Below, in pieces: positions 61,007 to 64,000 of a DNA stretch of 64,000 nucleotides. Position 1 is the stretch's first letter. The number at the start of each line of letters is the position of its first letter. The stretch covers positions 124,001-188,000 of the forward strand of contig CALUWA010000001.1 in NCBI GenBank assembly GCA_944324365.1, written 5' to 3'. A program made the position numbers and the translations under genes. The DNA comes from Candidatus Gastranaerophilales bacterium. Its GTDB lineage: Bacteria > Cyanobacteriota > Vampirovibrionia > Gastranaerophilales > Gastranaerophilaceae. The notes under the pieces are model-generated. The model saw nothing but the letters and a program-made list of their open reading frames with translations. It was not told the DNA's origin and made no database searches.

Positions 61007-61012
61007 TGAACT

Positions 61013-62287
61013 ATGGATAAGAAAGTAAAAAAATTATATAAAGGGTTGAATGGTTCAATAAAAATTCCGGCGGATAAGTCGATTTCCCACAGAGCCATTA
61101 TGTTTTCTTCACTTGCAAAAGGGAAATCAACAATAAAAAATTTTTCAAAAGGACAAGATCCTAATTCGACCCTGAAAATATTTAAACAACTCGGCGTTGA
61201 ATTTAATTTTATTGATGAGCAAACACTTACGGTAGTTTCGCCGGGCAAATTTAATTCAACAGACACTCCGCTTGATTGCGGAAATTCAGGTACAACAATG
61301 AGGCTTGTAAGCGGTATTCTTGCCGGTATTGAAATACCTACCGTCCTTATCGGGGATGAAAGCCTCTCCAAACGTCCTATGAAAAGAATTATAGAACCGC
61401 TTTCTCTTATGGGCGCAAATATACAATCAACTGACGGGCATGCTCCGCTTATTATTCAAAAAGCGCCGCTTCATTCAATAAATTACGCCTCAAAACTTGC
61501 TTCCGCGCAGGTAAAATCGTGTATACTGCTTGCCGGACTCAACACTGATGGAACAACAACGGTTACGGAACCGAGTATTTCAAGAAACCACACAGAACTT
61601 ATGCTCAAATATATGGGCGCAGATATTAATACTAATGGAAAAACAGTTTCTATAACAAAATCCACTCTGGAGCCAAAAACAATAGAAATTTGCGGAGATA
61701 TCTCATCAGCCGCATACTTTATTGTTGCAGCACTCATTGTGCCGGGTTCTGATGTAATCCTGCAAAATGTAGGCTTAAACCCTACAAGAACTGGAATACT
61801 TGAGGTATGCCGCGCGATGGGAGCAGATATTGAGATTTTGAATCAAACAATTAAAGCCGGAGAGCCCGTCGGAGATATCAGAATAAAATATTCCTCTCTC
61901 AAAGCATGCAATATTTCCGGAGAAACAATCCCGAAACTTATTGACGAGCTTCCGGTTATTGCTGTGCTTGCAACCCAGGCTCAAGGAGAAACCAGAATTA
62001 CAGATGCAAAAGATTTAAGAAACAAAGAATCCGACAGAATTACAGTTACCGTTAATGCCCTAAAAAAACTCGGTGCAAATATTGAGGAACTCGATGACGG
62101 ATTTGTAATTCAGGGTAAAACACAGCTTCGAGGCGGAGTTTCTCTTGAAACTTTCCATGACCACAGAATAGCAATGAGCTTATTCGTTGCTGGACTTATC
62201 TGCCCTCAAGAAATTCTTATCGAAGGATTTGAATGGGCGGGCATATCATTTCCTGAATTTGAAGAGCTATTTAACTCGCTTATGTAA
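61013..62287 (+). CDS. aroA: 3-phosphoshikimate 1-carboxyvinyltransferase (EPSP synthase)
   Basis: 424 residues. GSIKIPADKSISHRAIMFSS (PEP/shikimate site), LDCGNSGTTMRLVSGILAG, SAQVKSCILLAGL, and the C-terminal RNKESDRITVTVNALKKLGA and FHDHRIAMSLFVAGL are the EPSP synthase blocks. It condenses shikimate 3-phosphate with PEP for aromatic amino acids. No neighbouring aro genes. Confidence 0.96.
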   Translation: MDKKVKKLYKGLNGSIKIPADKSISHRAIMFSSLAKGKSTIKNFSKGQDPNSTLKIFKQLGVEFNFIDEQTLTVVSPGKFNSTDTPLDCGNSGTTMRLVSGILAGIEIPTVLIGDESLSKRPMKRIIEPLSLMGANIQSTDGHAPLIIQKAPLHSINYASKLASAQVKSCILLAGLNTDGTTTVTEPSISRNHTELMLKYMGADINTNGKTVSITKSTLEPKTIEICGDISSAAYFIVAALIVPGSDVILQNVGLNPTRTGILEVCRAMGADIEILNQTIKAGEPVGDIRIKYSSLKACNISGETIPKLIDELPVIAVLATQAQGETRITDAKDLRNKESDRITVTVNALKKLGANIEELDDGFVIQGKTQLRGGVSLETFHDHRIAMSLFVAGLICPQEILIEGFEWAGISFPEFEELFNSLM

Positions 62288-62382
62288 CAATCTTGTAATA
62301 TTTTACTCGTGGCTCGCAATTTAACACCTGAAAAAAACTTTATAGGAATATAAGGTTAGGTAATAATTGGAAAGGTAGTATT

Positions 62383-63432
62383 ATGTCAGGAGAAAATGTA
62401 AGTTTAGGCAATATGGGCTATAATAATCCATATCTAATGCAGCAGTATGATGTATCAAATGACGATTTAATGGCAAATCTTCATTTCAAAGCAATTGAAC
62501 AAAGCGGAAAAATTCCGGGATTAACTGAAACCGCAGGGTCGACCTCATTCAGAGGAAATCCGGAAACTGATACATTTGAAAAATCATCAGGAGGCCCCGG
62601 ACTTCTCGGCACAACTGCACTTGCAGGCGGCGGAGCATTAGCGGGCGGCGCTGGCGGATATTATTTAATGAACAATCCTATAAAAGATTTAAAAAACCAA
62701 ACTTTAAATCCGGCTTTTTACAAAACAATTGATAAAGCAGATTTGGCAGAACAAATAAAAGTAAAACAAAATGCTCTCAAAAACAGCAAAGGCTACAACC
62801 TTGCTCAACTTGCAAAAGCTGAAAGTTTTGATACACTTCCGGATGAAGTAAAAACGTTTTTAAAGAACAACAAACTGGACAAACTCAGCCCGGAAGAGGC
62901 AAAAGGGCTGATTGAAGCTGCCGGGAAAAAGGTAGAAGATTTTGACCTTAACAAAGTTGCACAAAATGTAACTGAAAAATTCAAAGGAACGCAGTACTAC
63001 AACAATATCATCAAAACAAGTACTGACAATCATATTCTCGCAGCAATAGATAAAACAAAAAATGCTGATGAGCTGAAAGCTTTAATCTTAAAACACAAAG
63101 ACTTCTTTGGACTAAGCGGCACAGAAACAGAAATTGCGCAAAGTGCAGAAACTCTTGCAGCAAGAGGCAAAAATGAAGTTACATCTCTAGCAAACAATAT
63201 AATTACAAAAGCCGAAGATTATGTAATTGCTAGAAAGAACAAAATATTTGCTAATATAGGCAAAGACGGCAAATTGCTCGAGAATGCAGATGATGCAACA
63301 AAAGCATTATTCAAAGATTTCAAATGGCAGCAAGCTAAAAAATACGGCAAATGGGGTGCTGCAATAGCGGCAGCAGGAGCCCTGTTATACGGATTATTCA
63401 GCGGCGGCAAAAAACAAGACCCAAACATATAA
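62383..63432 (+). CDS. Protein with TSFRGN motif and Gly-rich membrane segments, function unknown
   Basis: 349 residues. The first 60 residues are polar and contain STSFRGN (about 53-59), a likely relative of the PSFG motif. A Gly/Ala helix follows (LAGGGALAGGAGGYYLM, about 83-99), then a helical Lys/Ala-rich body and a second hydrophobic helix near the end (WGAAIAAAGALLYGLFSGG). Same plan as the proteins at 18535 and 36798. A terminator follows. Confidence 0.75.
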   Translation: MSGENVSLGNMGYNNPYLMQQYDVSNDDLMANLHFKAIEQSGKIPGLTETAGSTSFRGNPETDTFEKSSGGPGLLGTTALAGGGALAGGAGGYYLMNNPIKDLKNQTLNPAFYKTIDKADLAEQIKVKQNALKNSKGYNLAQLAKAESFDTLPDEVKTFLKNNKLDKLSPEEAKGLIEAAGKKVEDFDLNKVAQNVTEKFKGTQYYNNIIKTSTDNHILAAIDKTKNADELKALILKHKDFFGLSGTETEIAQSAETLAARGKNEVTSLANNIITKAEDYVIARKNKIFANIGKDGKLLENADDATKALFKDFKWQQAKKYGKWGAAIAAAGALLYGLFSGGKKQDPNI

Positions 63433-63466
63433 TTTACCCCTTTAACCCTTTCTAATTAACTAAAAC

Positions 63467-63497
63467 AACGGCCTTCAGAAATATCTGAAGGCCGTTT
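63467..63497. terminator. Rho-independent terminator, bidirectional
   Basis: Stem AACGGCCTTCAGA / TCTGAAGGCCGTT with loop AATA, between convergent genes. Confidence 0.9.
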
Positions 63498-63503
63498 CAA
63501 AAT

Positions 63504-64000
63504 TTATTTACCCGCAATTACTATTGTAAAATCGGAAGTTCCGCACAAATAGTTATTCGGGTCATACACAAATTGATAGCCTGTTATAGAAGGCGCCTGC
63601 TTTTTCAAATAATTGTAATACTCATTTGTAACCTGAGAAGAATGAGCTATAAATTGTGAATGAGCACGCGAAATATGGGATTTGCAAGTTACATTAATAT
63701 TTGCAGCCGCCAATTCATCAAGGATAATCTGCGCTTCTGCTGAATTTTGCTCGGAATAGACAACCGATGCTGTCATTTGAACAGCCTCATCCGGCTGAAC
63801 TTTTTCTCTATATATCAATCTGTCAATAACTTCCTGAGTTTTTTCAGGGTCAAGAATCCAATAGCTTATGTGTCCTTTCTTATTTGGAGCACCTGGCAAT
63901 GTTGCGATTTCAACTTTATCCATATCAAGATGCTTAGACATCATAGCAAACTGTGTCAACTCATAAAAAGACATATTTGTTTTAACATACTGTTTTGCAA
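63504..64000 (-). CDS. LytR-CpsA-Psr (LCP) family protein, C-terminal part
   Basis: The frame stays open past the ATG at 63974 to the window edge (AKQYVKTNMSFYELTQFA), so this is the C-terminal part of a larger protein. MDKVEIATLPGAPNKKGHISYWILD is the end of an LCP catalytic domain (wall polymer ligation). The following 90 residues (ASVVYSEQNSAEAQIILDEL) are a LytR_C-type domain. The N-terminal membrane anchor and active-site Arg/Asp residues lie outside the window. Confidence 0.88.
   Translation of the reverse strand, partial: AKQYVKTNMSFYELTQFAMMSKHLDMDKVEIATLPGAPNKKGHISYWILDPEKTQEVIDRLIYREKVQPDEAVQMTASVVYSEQNSAEAQIILDELAAANINVTCKSHISRAHSQFIAHSSQVTNEYYNYLKKQAPSITGYQFVYDPNNYLCGTSDFTIVIAGK

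Overview
The window most likely comes from a gut-type member of the non-photosynthetic sister group of Cyanobacteria (Vampirovibrionia/Melainabacteria, probably Gastranaerophilales). This is inferred from several signs. The DNA is AT-rich. An OmpR-type regulator (38061-38810) closely matches the cyanobacterial RpaB/Ycf27 family as I know it. An MnmD-like tRNA methyltransferase resembles the cyanobacterial form. The lineage looks diderm with Kdo-lipid A (kdsB, lpxK, a TolC-like channel, a MlaD/MCE protein), and it is fermentative (HydG for [FeFe]-hydrogenase, an iron alcohol dehydrogenase). Many proteins without signal peptides carry a short PSFG-like motif near their N-terminus.

Layout. 1-5300: an efflux channel, a PSFG protein, a split HNH-like protein, a guanidinium exporter behind a guanidine-I riboswitch, and a possible ADP-ribosyltransferase-like two-gene unit. 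5300-9700: tRNA-Phe with a recent tandem duplication, infC, small proteins, and a CHASE2-GGDEF cyclase. 9700-16600: thrB, the MnmD-like gene and a flavoprotein (both interrupted by palindromic inserts), a CoA-disulfide-reductase-like enzyme, and an orphan sugar permease. 16600-31200: a phosphohexomutase, a large PSFG protein, nadD-yqeK, an acidic protein with a PcrA/UvrD-type tudor tail, ribD, hydG, a matrixin protease, and ebfC-recR. 31200-39300: an ABC ATPase, smpB, accD-accA-prmA-kdsB, and rpaB. 39300-47300: tRNA-His with a duplicated 3' end, a broken nucleotidyltransferase gene, a glycosyltransferase, a DedA protein, an alcohol dehydrogenase, a multidomain phospholipase-D-like nuclease, and SRP RNA. 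47400-58500: flhB and a FliA-like sigma factor, a 5'-nucleotidase and a cysteine-protease-like protein, a lytic transglycosylase, an MCE protein, lpxK, and an acyltransferase. 58500-64000: a CsoR-like protein, YbaK, a tRNA-Ser flanked by tRNA-tailed repeats and a toxin-antitoxin pair, a cupin, aroA, and the end of an LCP protein.

The strongest unexplained structure is a set of about 90-155 bp palindromic elements. Each ends in a copy of the 3' end of a neighbouring tRNA. At tRNA-Ser these copies bracket a toxin-antitoxin module, so the locus looks like a tRNA-anchored cassette array; at tRNA-His a 24-nt copy lies 195 bp downstream. Other signals are three exact matches to the cyanobacterial HLR1 (RpaB) binding consensus, a class of apparently leaderless genes with a -10 box exactly 6 nt before the ATG, and in-frame palindromic inserts within two enzyme genes.

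All calls are from reading the sequence by eye. Family names come from motif recognition, not database searches.
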